Of a stretch of DNA of 64,000 bases, positions 1-10,138 are shown in pieces. The notes under the pieces were generated by a model. The model did no database searches. It saw only the letters and a program-made list of their open reading frames with translations, and was not told where the DNA came from. Each line of letters opens with the position of its first letter. The first letter of the stretch is position 1. Source of the stretch: Mimachlamys varia. Its lineage: Eukaryota > Mollusca > Bivalvia > Pectinida > Pectinidae. Where the stretch lies: positions 16,995,625 to 17,059,624 of the forward strand of contig OX392542.1 of assembly GCA_947623455.1 (NCBI GenBank). Reading direction: 5' to 3'. The position numbers and the translations under genes were made by a program.

Positions 1-1256
1 GATTTTTAAGAATAAGTCTAGGAAAAAGAGGATCTGAGCAATTGATGTCTGATGGATATGGGTGATGTAAATTTGGTAGGAACTATTTGCAGGCAGCACA
101 TTTACAGGTTGTTCCGTTCCAGGATGAGAGCAGGGATTTGAAGTGACTGAAGTTTGTTGTGGTTCTAAAATTTTCTGGTAAGTTGTTCTGAAGGCGAGCT
201 GCTGCATATCTATCTATTAGTGAGCGTAACACCTGGATGTGGAGGATTGTGTTAAATATATGTAGATGGTCATTTGTCTGTTGTTTTATAAGTGTGTTAA
301 TGGTTTAGAGTTGTCCTCTCATGAATGAACCTCTTGGGTGGGGATTTCAGTGATGTTATCATGTATACAATTGTCATGTTTGTACAGATGTGTCACAATA
401 CATTTGGTACAGTAATGCAAAAATTTGCCAATGTAACCACTACTACTAATCTCAGAACATGAACATATTTTTCAATACTTAAGCAGCTTTATTCATTATC
501 AGGGATTATGATCAAACTACATACTTATAAAGGACTGTACTATTTTGGACTAGTCAAGAGTTTCAGGGTTGTTGGGTGAAGGTAAAGGTACCGTATTTGA
601 CCGGGAATAAGCCCCCACCCCCTGAGAAAAATAATTGATCAAAAGTAGGGAGGGGTCTTATTCCCGAATACACCCCTGTTCACATAAGTCCGCCATTTTG
701 GATATTCTACTGTTTTGATCTAGGAACTCAGTCCACAATATACCAGTAATGTATTTCTAGTTGTTTGTTTTGTTAAAATAGCAATTTACATTCAGAATAT
801 TTAAAAACAGTCACTACAAAATGATGCCATTCACCGATTGATTGCAGTAAAAATGTTTTAAAAAACTTTCAAACAAATTGTATGCACCTACTATTGCGCA
901 TTGATAAATGTTAACTCACGAGTGGATTAGCATCTTTTATGATGCTTTGTTCAGATTATGAATATTTCAGTCAGATGAAATTTGTTTTTTTGTGTTTCTT
1001 TTACTCGGAATTAGTATAGGTTTCCGTTGGACTAAAAATATGTATTGGTTAGGTGCTTGTGCACTCTACAATGTATTTATTTTTAAATTAGTACAATATT
1101 TGTATTGGTAATTTTATATAAGTTATACTGTTTTGCAGAATGTTTTATAAATTATATTGAATGAAAAAGATTTGAAATTATCAAGAAAACAGTTCATATA
1201 AATGAATTACAGTGGTTATTTATATTTAATCATTAATTATCCCATTATCTGTGTTC
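1..1256. other. AT-rich non-coding DNA with a small MITE-end palindrome
   Basis: I see no supported gene. At about 588-676 an imperfect palindrome begins ACCGTATTTGACCGGGAATA and returns as a TTATTCCCGAATAC arm. A similar sequence ending in ATACGGTAAA occurs at about 60225-60275, so this is probably a fragment of a dispersed inverted-repeat element. The rest shows no structure that I can name. Confidence 0.4.
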
Positions 1257-1545
1257 AATGGGCGGATTGGTCGAGTGATAAACACTCCGGCCTTCCATGT
1301 GGGCGGCCGGGGTTCGATCCCCGTAATCGTCATACGCATGGAACATTCAGAGAAAGTGTTTTTCTCCTGCCCACACAACTCCAACAACCCAGATGGAGTA
1401 TAAAATGGTCTGGGGTGGATGTTGCAGTATCTGTGATGTAGCATTCAAGTGTGGTGGCACTATAAAAAAAGATGCCGTTGGAAACACGGTCCCACTACAA
1501 ACAGAACACAATTCATCTCCAACACACACGCATACATACACACAC
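1257..1545 (+). mobile_element. tRNA-derived SINE with microsatellite tail
   Basis: The first 75 bases fold plausibly as a tRNA relative: an A-box-like TGGTCGAGTGATAA near 1268 and a strong B-box GGTTCGATCCC near 1311, followed by a non-tRNA body of about 170 bp and then a CA/CATA-rich microsatellite (about 1520-1550). This order (pol III head, body, simple-repeat tail) is the standard SINE layout. The small ORFs across it on both strands are incidental. Exact 5' and 3' limits and target duplications were not resolved. Confidence 0.6.
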
Positions 1546-2042
1546 ACATATGGAGATATTAGCCAGGTGGTATAGGACAAGTAGTTAGCGCCCGATAAGG
1601 TATTTCAAGAGAATTACATTCATACAACTAAGATTAAATACATGAAATGACGGTTAAAATAAGAAGGGAGAAGATACATATTTGAAAGAATGAAAGAAAA
1701 GTCATCGATGGTGGGCGCAAAGATTCCTCTGGGATCTCTTGTGTTACCGTTGTATCTTGAGAAGTACTGGATGCATTTTCCCCAAATTCAATATATAGGT
1801 TCCCGTTGGTCCCTAGTTGTGCTGTTTTGATTTTTGGACCGATAAGAAAAATCTATGGCTTATGACCATAATTGATTTGACATTTCAAGACAATAATTGA
1901 TATTTCTTAAAAGGAAATCTCAAATGTTATAAGATTATGAGCAAGTAAGAGAAAAGAAGAGTGAAGAAGGGAAAAGATCCAACTGTCAAAGAGCAAATGA
2001 ATATCAAATAGTGGTGGCGTCTTGTTTTGCTTCATTATTTAA
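1546..2042. other. non-coding spacer
   Basis: AT-rich sequence with no ORF, splice-bounded exon or repeat that I can support. Confidence 0.4.
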
Positions 2043-2196
2043 GGATTAACTTGAATCTATTTTTTATGTTATGGGGGTATGACACAAAAAAACGGGGTTG
2101 TACTTTAAATATACCGCAAGGCGGTTTATGATGAGAGTACAATCCTGTTTTTTGTGTTATAACCCCATAACATAAAAAATGAATTCAAGTTAATCA
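2043..2196. repeat. foldback inverted repeat (about 70-bp arms)
   Basis: The left arm starts GATTAACTTGAATCTATTTT and the right arm ends as its near reverse complement (AATTCAAGTTAATC). The match continues through TTATGTTATGGGG / CCCCATAACATAA and ACAAAAAA / TTTTTTGT to a central loop around CCGCAAGGCGG. Arms of about 70 bp with a short loop are typical of foldback MITEs. There is no coding capacity. Confidence 0.7.
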
Positions 2197-2911
2197 TTAT
2201 AATTTAATCTATACCCTGCGAAAATTCACTTTATCGATGGACTCTTTTCTCTTACAAATTGATACGCTGCTGCATTAGCCAATCAAAAACATTATAAACA
2301 AGACGTCAAGTTTTACGTTATGGGCTGATAACATAATTTTTTTTAAACCAATGAAAAAGTTTGTTTCAAACAAGATTAAATTATAAAGTACTGAAATGGG
2401 TTTATGTATGCAAGATTGTCGAATTGGTAAGTAAAAATATATGATACAAGTATATTAGTGGTACTTTCATGCAGTTGCAATAAAGCATATTCCTAGATAA
2501 ATATTTGTCGGCTGCTATTGACATTTATTTAATGACATTGGTTTATGATAAGTTGCATTTATTTAATGACCGAGGGATTAAATCTAAGTTGAACTGAAGT
2601 AAAAAGTTTGGAGCAGCTTAAAGGTCAATAGTAGTGACATTTGTTACTAAATCAAACGATATGTAAGGTTAGAGTCAGTGGTAAAATTATATTTATAATT
2701 GACTGCAAAAACGTTAGAGCAGTGATAGGTTGGGAATGACTTTTCTTAATGACTCATCCAGTGTGGAAGATTTGACCGAAATACATGAATGAAAATATCC
2801 TGATTTTGTGAAATATTATGCGTATATTAATTATATTAATTTTTATCACCAAAACTGATTATGTGTGTTTTGTTTGATTTAAAGCCTATTCCATATGTTA
2901 GCAATTAACTG
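2197..2911. other. non-coding DNA upstream of the first candidate exon
   Basis: AT-rich sequence, presumably promoter, 5' UTR or upstream intron of the PHD/Ulp1 gene. I could not identify a TATA box or transcription start with confidence. Confidence 0.3.
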
Positions 2912-3030
2912 ATGAGGAGGAGCTTAAGCAAATTACCCAGTATGGAATTAAGAGGTGTTGGGACTTTGCTGTTGGAGGCTATTTGTCCTCCAGCCCCAGG
3001 AACTGAATCAAATCTTCTGGGAGATAGCAG
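2912..3030 (+). CDS. PHD/Ulp1-like gene, candidate exon 1
   Basis: Open from an ATG at 2912 to a CAG|gtagga donor at 3031; it begins MRRSLSKLPSMELRG and ends with two bases of a split codon (phase 2). The next candidate exon (8869) enters with exactly the one base needed. An in-frame TAA lies just upstream of the ATG, so this would be the first coding exon. A second frame is also open for much of this stretch (starting QLTDEEELKQITQYG from a TTAG acceptor at about 2900), but it hits a stop before the donor. The segment is short and has no recognised domain; support is only the phase match and donor. Confidence 0.35.
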
Positions 3031-3949
3031 GTAGGATTTAACATCCTGTGATAACCATATTAGAGGATATTATATTTTTGTCTGTCTGCCTTACTCATTG
3101 TAGTCATGACTTTCATGAATAGATTTCAGATTTACTCTTAAAGATGTATTCTTCTGAGAAGTCAAAATTTTCCTGCATGAAACTTTTTTTTTCCTATACA
3201 TTTTGTGAAAAGGAAGTTGATGGCATGACAGAAAATGCAAAGATAAATGATATGATATGTCAATATTTACTATTGAATGGCATTGCCACTATATAACCCT
3301 ACCAAATTCAGTTGGCATTCATCAGGCCATGAATGCGATTCACCGATTGTTGACATCATCATTGTGACGTCATAATTGTTACGTTGGATACCATTGACTG
3401 TACATTATTTGAGCTAAATGCTGAGAAATAAAATGCAGCTGTATGTTATTGATTGTTTTGTGAGATGAACAGGTTCTAAACGGGGTTAATATAAGTATTG
3501 AACTTTCAGTTGGCTATGAATGCCAAATGAAAGAAGTTCAATGCTTAACTCAGGTGTGCTCGTTTTTGTGTTATGATTGGTCAAGGATACCAATTTCACA
3601 TAATAAGTTATTTAAAGTGAACTTTTTAGTTTTGACCCATTGCAGGACATCTTCCAAATTTGTAATCCCTAATGTATGAATGTTTGCATAATTGACAAAA
3701 ATAATATTTTATTTTAAATTATGTAAGTAAAATTTCTCTTACTATCTATTTTGATCATACTTTTGCACTATTTATTCAGAATTTGATTTTACAGAAAATG
3801 GTAACTCTAAACCTATGTATTGACAGACTGTCATGAAATAGAAGATTGCTTTAAAATTGTAATACCTTTAACAAAATTGTATTATTGCACAATATATATT
3901 TTATAATTGAATAATGTAAATATGAAATATATTATTTTTCTCGGATGAT
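3031..3949. repeat. intronic dispersed repeat, partly shared with 50.7-50.9 kb
   Basis: Bases about 3137-3245 (around CTTCTGAGAAGTCAAAATTT) and about 3545-3660 match, in reverse complement, 50935 down to about 50700 (TTTTGACTTCTCAGAAGATT). The copy here carries about 300 extra bases, including a small hairpin at 3497-3546 (arms AAGTATTGAACTTTC / GAAAGAAGTTCAATGCTT). This looks like an old mobile element copy in intron 1. I see no coding. Confidence 0.5.
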
Positions 3950-4271
3950 ATAGGTTTAGTATGGTCTTCCGAAGGAGACGGACGTGTTCCACCACGCTCC
4001 GCTCACATCAAGTTCGTAAGATGATTTGGAGCATTTTCATAATTCTGGAGTTCAATGGAAACATACCAGTTGACAAGGTACGGTCTACATTTCTTTCAAG
4101 AACTGTAATTTGTTTCTGAACCCGGTATTTATTGCTATTTGTCTGTTTCTGTGTCGGTGAGTGGGACTCGGGTATACGTACAGGTACACACGTACACGTC
4201 ACCACGCACGGGCTGCGTGACCTCTACTCTGTACAGGTATTATATGGACACTGTGGAAGGTTGTTTTCTTA

Positions 4272-5270
4272 ATGACAAGTATCACTATATCTGAAACAAG
4301 CCAGGTACTGAAGGACACTTTGAGTATATTAAACATGGAGGGCAGTGACAGCGCACCTGTGACGGATACGGGCGAAACGGTAACATTAGTCACCATTTTC
4401 AAGATGTTGGAAAAAATTGACCGTCGTCTCACAGAAATTGAAAAAATTGAACCTAGGGTTTGTGCTATTGAAACGTTCATGAGTCAAATGAAGGCAATTG
4501 AGTCCAAGGTCAGTAAAGTTCAACGGGACGTTAACGCTATGAAAGCTGACGTGGCGGTCACTCAGACAACCGTATCCGACCTCAAGGGTGACCTTGAAGG
4601 TATCGGTAATTTATACGACGGGATGAAATGTGATATAGAGACCACCGCATCCAGCATTAAAGAACTCTCGCTTAACGTCACTGATGTTAGTCAACGGGTA
4701 CAGGCTATTGAAGTAAACGCCAGGAATTCCTCTAATGCAGCCCTGAAGGACGATATCATTGACTTAAAGTGTCGGTCCATGCGGGATAACCTTTTATTCC
4801 ACGGCATACCAGAAGAGGAGGGCGAAAACTGTGAGGAAGTGGTCAAATCATTCATAAGGCAGCATATGAAAATCTCAACAGATATTCATTTTGACCGTAT
4901 CCATCGTATTGGCCAGAAACGTCACCCCAACCCCAACACCGATGACGTCACTACCTTTAAGCCTCGCTCTATCGTTGGGCGGTTTACCACATTCAAGGAG
5001 AGGGAAATCGTCAGGAAACAGGCCCCTAAAACCCTGAAAGGAACATCCTTTGGTGTCTACGAGCAGTTCCCCCAGGAAGTGGAGGAAAGGCGAAGGAGAC
5101 TTTATCCCATTATGAGGAAAGCGCGTGGTAGGAAAGCCCATGTTCGATTGGTACGTGATCGACTCTTCGTCGACCACGAGGAGGTGTTCCTCCCGACGGA
5201 GGAGCACACTTTCGGCGATACCGCGGACTCTCGTAAACGTAGGAGAGTGCCATCCTCCCCACCTCATTAG
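4272..5270 (+). CDS. LINE ORF1 protein (coiled coil plus nucleic-acid-binding domain)
   Basis: 332 residues. By analogy with LINE ORF1 families it should be an RNA-binding chaperone that packages the element transcript. The sequence shows an acidic N-terminus, a long heptad-like region (about residues 40-160, rich in I/V/L with charged spacing, e.g. MLEKIDRRLTEIEKIEP), then a conserved block starting near residue 166 (RSMRDNLLFHGIPEEEGEN), which resembles the RRM-like domain of L1-type ORF1 (transposase_22 family), with a later basic stretch (VEERRRRLYPIMRKARGRKA). A second in-frame ATG lies at 4335. It ends at a single TAG (5268-5270), and the reading frame continues open straight into ORF2. 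The antisense ORFs over it are shadows. Confidence 0.85.
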   Translation: MTSITISETSQVLKDTLSILNMEGSDSAPVTDTGETVTLVTIFKMLEKIDRRLTEIEKIEPRVCAIETFMSQMKAIESKVSKVQRDVNAMKADVAVTQTTVSDLKGDLEGIGNLYDGMKCDIETTASSIKELSLNVTDVSQRVQAIEVNARNSSNAALKDDIIDLKCRSMRDNLLFHGIPEEEGENCEEVVKSFIRQHMKISTDIHFDRIHRIGQKRHPNPNTDDVTTFKPRSIVGRFTTFKEREIVRKQAPKTLKGTSFGVYEQFPQEVEERRRRLYPIMRKARGRKAHVRLVRDRLFVDHEEVFLPTEEHTFGDTADSRKRRRVPSSPPH

Positions 5271-5285
5271 GACGGACAGGAGGGA

Positions 5286-8200
5286 GTGTCCAACATAACA
5301 GGCCTTAAGTGCCTGGCCTGGAACATTAACGGGGGGCTTGAAAATAAACTTTCGGATAAAAGTTTTGTTAATTTCATAAGTACGTATGACATCATTTGTT
5401 TGCATGAGTGCTGGATTAGGAAAGATATCGATGTACAGTTACCAAATTTTACATGTAAATATATCAATCGATCTCTAGCTAAAAGTAAACAAGGAGGTGG
5501 CATAGCCATATTTATAAGAGAATCCTTGAAATCATATGTAACCATTTGTTCCATGTCTCACGACACATTTGTGTGGCTAAAACTCGACAAACGTCTCTCT
5601 GTAAGCGATAACGATGTTTTTGTGTGCTCCTTATACATACCGCCAGATAGAGCGGCTTATTATAGGCTTTATAACCGAGATCTATTCTACGAGCTCGAAA
5701 ATGAAATTGCTACATACTCTCGGGAAGGAAAAGTTATTTTAGTTGGGGATTTTAATGGCAGATGTTCGAATTCAAATGATTTTTTGAATCAGGATGACGT
5801 GAGTAATGATATTTTTGACAAATTATCTGAAATTTATACTTACCAAACTGACATATACTTACCGACACGTGTGTGTCCCGACAAGGTGGTTAACTCTTTT
5901 GGTCTGAAGTTGTTACAATTATGTGTATCCTCAGGTTTAAGGATTTTAAATGGTAGACATCCCGATGGCTACGCCAACGGATATACGTACTGTGGCCCTA
6001 CGGGCTGTAGCGTAGTAGATTATATAGTTACATCGCCCGATGTTTTTCAATGTATCACTAAATTCATAACTTGCGGGTTCAATACATTTTCTGACCACGC
6101 ACCTCTTCATTTTGTACTTAGCTGTAATTTAATTAACGGTAATAGTGATCAGGATTTAACAAATGTACATACGTATAGAAGCCACGATATTTTTCGCTGG
6201 AACCCATACAATGCTGAAGAAAGTATTAGTGCGATTATTGATAATGTCGATTCTATTAACAGCTGTGTCGAAGAGAACGATCTATCGACAAATATCGGTA
6301 TTGAAAACTGTTTCACCACTTTTCTAGATACTGTGAAAACCCTTATGTTACCTTTTCATTCAACTTCGCAATTTAATAAGAATAGTAATCCAGCCCCAAA
6401 CAGACAAGGGGGTCATAAAAATATGTCATGTGACAAGCCCTGGTTTAACAGCCATTGTAAGATGTTGTATAAGCGGTATATGAAAACCCTGAAAAAATTT
6501 AATTATTACGCATCTCAAGAAAATCACGAATTACTTATATCAAGTAAGAGACTGTATAAGACCACTGAGCGAAAGTTAAAGCGTTCATATTTGAAAGCAC
6601 ATGGTAATATGATGGACATGTTAAGTAAAAGTAATCCTAAATTTTTCTATAAGAGCTTTAAAAAGAAATCGAAAGTGAAGCCTAATGCAAGTCTTGAGGA
6701 TTTTTATACATATTTTAAGAATTTGGCAGGTGAAAGTGATAATAATAATAATGACAACGATTTTGCCTACGATAATGATGTTATATATGATGAACTAGAA
6801 TATGATATATCGCTTTCCGAAATAGAAACAGCGATAAAGAAACTAAATAGAGAAAAAAGTCACGGGTCGGATCAGTTTCTTAATGAATTTTTTATTGAAG
6901 CTAAACATGTGTTTCTTCCTTTACTCCACAAAATGTTTAATGCTGTGTTTAGAGTGGGCTATTTCCCTAAAGTACTGTCAGAGGCTCTAATTGTGCCCAT
7001 TTTTAAAAAGGGTGACACAACTGACCCCGGTAACTACAGAGGTATCAGCCTTTTAAGTAACTTGCTAAAATTATTCACTAGTATTCTCAATACGAGGCTG
7101 AGTAAATGGGTGGACGAGAACAACATATTGTCTGATGCTCAATTTGGTTTTCGTTCAGGTATGGGAACAGTTGACGCAATATTTGCGTTACATTCTATAA
7201 TTAACAAGTTTATTGGTAATAAAAAGAAATTGTATTGTTGTTTTGTAGACTATAAAAAAGCGTTCGACAATATCGACAGATGTAAATTATGGTATAAAAT
7301 AGCTAAGCTTGGCGTCCGTGGAAAAATCATGTCGGTAATACAATCATTGTACAGCCATATTAAATCTAGTATCCTTGTTGGAGGAAAAATATCTGACTTT
7401 TTTGAAAACAAGACCGGAGTTTTACAAGGGGAGATAATCTCTCCGATCCTATTTAGTATGTTCGTGAACGATTGTGAATCTGATTTTTTACAAGCCGGTG
7501 TATACGTACAGCCTCTTAACTTACAAGAGCTGTCCCTATTTTTATTAATGTACGCCGACGACATGGTTTTGTTTTCTGAAAGTATACCTGGTTTACAGCT
7601 AATGTTGGACAATCTTAGAAAATATACTGAGAAGTGGTCTCTAGCAGTTAATGTCCAAAAGACCAAAACTATGGTTTTCCGTAAGTCAGGAAAGGTGTCA
7701 CAGAACGAGAAATGGTACTATGATGGAACATTGCTTGAAAATGTAGACAGTTTTTGCTATCTTGGTTTATTATTAAATTATAACGGTAACTTTAACTTAT
7801 CGCAAAAACAGTTAGCAGCCCAGTCTAGGAAGGCATTATTCGCCCTAAAAAAGACTTGTGTACCCATGTATTTAAATTTTACTACATTATTAAGTTTATT
7901 TGACACGTACGTAGGAAGTGTTGCGGGTTACAGTAGTGAAGTATGGGGATTTCATGCTGCCCCCGATATTGAGAAGTTACAATTAGATTTTTGTAAAAAT
8001 ATTATAGGAGTTAAACGGTCGACACCAAATGCCATGGTATATTTTGAATTGGGGAGGGTGCCATTGTCCCTCCTTCGTAAATTAAGAATATTTAAATATT
8101 GGTGTAAGTTAACCTCTACCAATAATTGTATTCTAAAGGGGTGTTACGATTATATGTACAAAGAATGTGAGGCTAATCCAAATTGTAAAAACTGGGTAGC

Positions 8201-8756
8201 GAAAGTCAAGCACGAACTTTGCTCATTAGGTATGATGGAAATCTGGGTCTCCCAGCATGTCATAAATGTGAACAATTTTATATCAATTGTAAAACAACGT
8301 TTGTTTGACATTTTCAAGCAAGAGTGCGAATATTTTTTTGCTGCGTCTCCTAAATGTATTATATATAAACATGTTGTAGATCATTTAGCATTGCAATGTT
8401 ATCTTTCAAAACCAATTCCTGTTGATTATAAAAAGGCAATTGTAAGATTACGTTTATCGTCACACCGTCTCCTTATCGAAGCGGGCAGACATAGAAACAT
8501 TCCACGCCAGCTGAGAACTTGCCCTGTGTGTCGTAGTGATATTGAAGACGAGTATCACTTTATCTTATTATGTCCCTTGTATAACAATCTTAGATCCAAA
8601 TATATTAAGCCCTATTATCAATTAAATCCCTCTGTCCTTAAATTAGTTAACCTTCTATCATCAACCAATACAAAAGAATTATGTAATTTAGGAAAATTTA
8701 TTTGTCATGCAAATACATTAAGATCTAATTATTTAGTAAATAATTATCTGGTGTGA
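5286..8756 (+). CDS. LINE ORF2: endonuclease-reverse transcriptase
   Basis: About 1156 residues from the GTG at 5286; the frame is open from 5271. It should nick target DNA and prime reverse transcription of the element RNA. An APE/EEP endonuclease lies N-terminally: LAWNINGG near residue 12, GDFNGR with D155, and SDH at 269-271. The reverse transcriptase shows PIFKKGDTTDPGNYRGISLL, then FVDYKKAFDNID, GVLQGEIISPILF and the catalytic YADD at 756-759. The C-terminal Cys/His motif is CPVC (C1079, C1082), H1091, C1096. There is no ATG before about residue 92, which lies inside the endonuclease. The frame is the same as ORF1, so translation probably depends on readthrough or reinitiation. No frameshifts are visible. 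Confidence 0.9.
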   Translation: MSNITGLKCLAWNINGGLENKLSDKSFVNFISTYDIICLHECWIRKDIDVQLPNFTCKYINRSLAKSKQGGGIAIFIRESLKSYVTICSMSHDTFVWLKLDKRLSVSDNDVFVCSLYIPPDRAAYYRLYNRDLFYELENEIATYSREGKVILVGDFNGRCSNSNDFLNQDDVSNDIFDKLSEIYTYQTDIYLPTRVCPDKVVNSFGLKLLQLCVSSGLRILNGRHPDGYANGYTYCGPTGCSVVDYIVTSPDVFQCITKFITCGFNTFSDHAPLHFVLSCNLINGNSDQDLTNVHTYRSHDIFRWNPYNAEESISAIIDNVDSINSCVEENDLSTNIGIENCFTTFLDTVKTLMLPFHSTSQFNKNSNPAPNRQGGHKNMSCDKPWFNSHCKMLYKRYMKTLKKFNYYASQENHELLISSKRLYKTTERKLKRSYLKAHGNMMDMLSKSNPKFFYKSFKKKSKVKPNASLEDFYTYFKNLAGESDNNNNDNDFAYDNDVIYDELEYDISLSEIETAIKKLNREKSHGSDQFLNEFFIEAKHVFLPLLHKMFNAVFRVGYFPKVLSEALIVPIFKKGDTTDPGNYRGISLLSNLLKLFTSILNTRLSKWVDENNILSDAQFGFRSGMGTVDAIFALHSIINKFIGNKKKLYCCFVDYKKAFDNIDRCKLWYKIAKLGVRGKIMSVIQSLYSHIKSSILVGGKISDFFENKTGVLQGEIISPILFSMFVNDCESDFLQAGVYVQPLNLQELSLFLLMYADDMVLFSESIPGLQLMLDNLRKYTEKWSLAVNVQKTKTMVFRKSGKVSQNEKWYYDGTLLENVDSFCYLGLLLNYNGNFNLSQKQLAAQSRKALFALKKTCVPMYLNFTTLLSLFDTYVGSVAGYSSEVWGFHAAPDIEKLQLDFCKNIIGVKRSTPNAMVYFELGRVPLSLLRKLRIFKYWCKLTSTNNCILKGCYDYMYKECEANPNCKNWVAKVKHELCSLGMMEIWVSQHVINVNNFISIVKQRLFDIFKQECEYFFAASPKCIIYKHVVDHLALQCYLSKPIPVDYKKAIVRLRLSSHRLLIEAGRHRNIPRQLRTCPVCRSDIEDEYHFILLCPLYNNLRSKYIKPYYQLNPSVLKLVNLLSSTNTKELCNLGKFICHANTLRSNYLVNNYLV

Positions 8757-8868
8757 TAATGGAATGACCTTGATGAAAAACTGTTGTAATTAAGTTTGTA
8801 TCTATAAACTGTATCAGTTTTCGATCAATAAAGAATTATCATTATTAGTGCACCTTTGGGATTTAAAG

Positions 8869-8995
8869 CCTTGAAAAGTCTCGAGCAGAGAGATCACTGA
8901 GCCTGCTAATGTACGGGACTAACGAGGGCGCTAGCTATTTGGGGCTAGGAACTGGCCTCCACCGGCTGCTAAATGTGGAGAAATTTATTCAGAAG
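8869..8995 (+). CDS. PHD/Ulp1-like gene, exon 2
   Basis: Bounded by an acceptor (ATTTAAAG at 8861-8868) and a donor CAGAAG|gttagt at 8996. It enters with one base and leaves in phase 0, giving a 42-codon open stretch including SLSLLMYGTNEGASYLGLG and LHRLLNVEKFIQK. An in-frame TAA just upstream means the exon must start near here. Phase fits both candidate exon 1 and exon 3. No domain is recognised. The LINE poly-tail ends about 20 bp upstream, so the LINE now supplies the region where a branch point would normally sit. Confidence 0.55.
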
Positions 8996-9166
8996 GTTAG
9001 TCATAAAAGTGAATGTAACTTTTAAGACCACATCATTTCATTGAAATAAATCCATGATCATAAATCATTATAATGTGCTTTGTGTTTGATATTTCAATAT
9101 GAAATTCAATACTTCCATACTTTCAAGCTGATTTGGCCTGTAGTCATCCATAAAATGATGTTTTAG

Positions 9167-9335
9167 TTCCATGCCCAAGGAGTGGTTGACCTGAGCTCTG
9201 CCAAAATGTTTTTGGCAGAGGTTGCAAGGGATGATGTGATCATGAGTGTAAGGTCTATTTCCACTGCAGATGAGCTTGTGAGGCAGGTGCTCTTCCTAGA
9301 AAGTGAGCTTACTTTCCGGCCAATGTCTTATGCAG
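9167..9335 (+). CDS. PHD/Ulp1-like gene, exon 3
   Basis: The acceptor is TTTTAG (9161-9166) and the donor GCAG|gtaaat at 9336. It enters in phase 0, matching exon 2, and leaves in phase 1. It encodes FHAQGVVDLSSAKMFLAEVA... and ends ...LTFRPMSYAG, a mostly helical-looking segment with no domain I can name. An in-frame TAG directly before the acceptor confirms that the reading frame begins at the splice site. It belongs to the uncharacterised N-terminal part of the protein. Confidence 0.65.
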
Positions 9336-9919
9336 GTAAATTGGTACCTTGTTTATTCTCATTGATAAATATTACTGTTAGTGTAACACATGGTTCTGCA
9401 TTAAATTTTACATGAAATTTTTGCCATGAATTTAATAATAAACAGACCTTATTGATTTGATTGATGATTGAACTGTTGTCAATAGTTTTAAATCATAAAA
9501 GCAACAATTTATTTCAAAATGAAAACAACCCAGGTAGTTTAAAGTAGAACACTCTATTATGTAGTAGAGTGGTCCAGGTGCAAATCCTGGTCTGGGTTTT
9601 AGCAGATATGAAATAAATATATAATGCTGGAATGTGCATGACATGTTTTTGATTAAGACTCTATCATAAAGTATTATCTATTTCGATAAAATATGAATTC
9701 TCATAGACCTTTAATTGTCATATACAAGAAGTTTCACCTCTGTCATTTACAAGATGTTTCATAAAAAAATGTCATGAATGAAATGATTTATATAACCCTG
9801 TTATGTTATAAGCATTTTAGATGTATCAAAATTTATTTATGCGCTGTATATAAGTGAGAAAGTTTCATAAACTGAAAACGAAATGAAAGTTATATTTTGG
9901 AAGAATTTTTTATTTACAG
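9336..9919. other. intron 3 with a tRNA-like insert
   Basis: AT-rich intron. Apart from the tRNA-like sequence at 9528-9597, nothing recognisable. Confidence 0.5.
9528..9597 (+). tRNA. tRNA-like sequence, probably a pseudogene or SINE head
   Basis: Seventy bases fold as a cloverleaf: acceptor arms ACCCAGG / TCTGGGT, a 4-bp D stem GTTT/GAAC, an anticodon stem CTCTA/TAGAG with an 8-base loop, and a perfect T arm CCAGG-TGCAAAT-CCTGG. The 8-base anticodon loop and the non-canonical GGTGCAAATCC B-box argue against a working tRNA. The anticodon cannot be assigned. It lies in an intron of the plus-strand gene. Confidence 0.3.
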
Positions 9920-10138
9920 GGTACCTGCAGGTGATGTTTGCCTCTGGATTTCTGCAGCGGGAAATTCATCAACACCAGGAGGGTGTGGACCGTTCAGATT
10001 TGAATCTGTATACATGTGACGTTGTGCCATATCCAAAGAAGAAACCATGGAATGATGTTCCGCTGTGCATCATGTGGTGTAGAATGGACGGGGCAGAGCT
10101 GTCAAACCATGTTGTACCTGTTGTAAAAAGTGGAAGAG
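9920..10138 (+). CDS. PHD/Ulp1-like gene, exon 4
   Basis: The acceptor is TTTATTTACAG (ends 9919) and the donor AGAG|gtaaag at 10139. It enters after one base of a split Gly codon (phase 1, matching exon 3) and leaves in phase 1. It encodes GYLQVMFASGFLQREIHQ, DLNLYTCDVVPYPKKKPWND, PLCIMWCRMDGAELSNHV and ends VVKSGRG. At 219 bp it is one of the longest exons and has no stops. The Cys, Trp and Pro content suggests a folded domain, but I do not recognise a family. Confidence 0.7.

Larger units (their letters stand above)
3950..8848 (+). mobile_element. near-complete APE-type LINE retrotransposon (two ORFs)
   Basis: A 5' leader of about 320 bp is followed by ORF1 (4272-5270), then ORF2 (5271/5286-8756), a short 3' UTR and a tail with AATAAAG followed by TCATTATT near 8827-8846. 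Both ORFs are uninterrupted, so the copy is young or recently active. It lies in the host gene's orientation inside intron 1, ending only about 20 bp before the exon 2 acceptor (AG at 8867-8868). The clade is not certain from sequence alone: ORF1 looks L1/CR1-like and ORF2 ends in a CCHC-type zf-RVT motif, which fits the CR1/Jockey/Tx1-type part of the APE LINE tree. The exact 5' boundary and target duplications were not resolved. Confidence 0.85.

Noticed and set aside
4875..5405. 176-codon minus-strand ORF
   Set aside because: It is antisense to LINE ORF1/ORF2, whose sense frames have clear domains.
9432..9644. Functional tRNA gene
   Set aside because: The cloverleaf at 9528-9597 has an 8-base anticodon loop and an off-consensus B-box, so it is kept only as a tRNA-like sequence.
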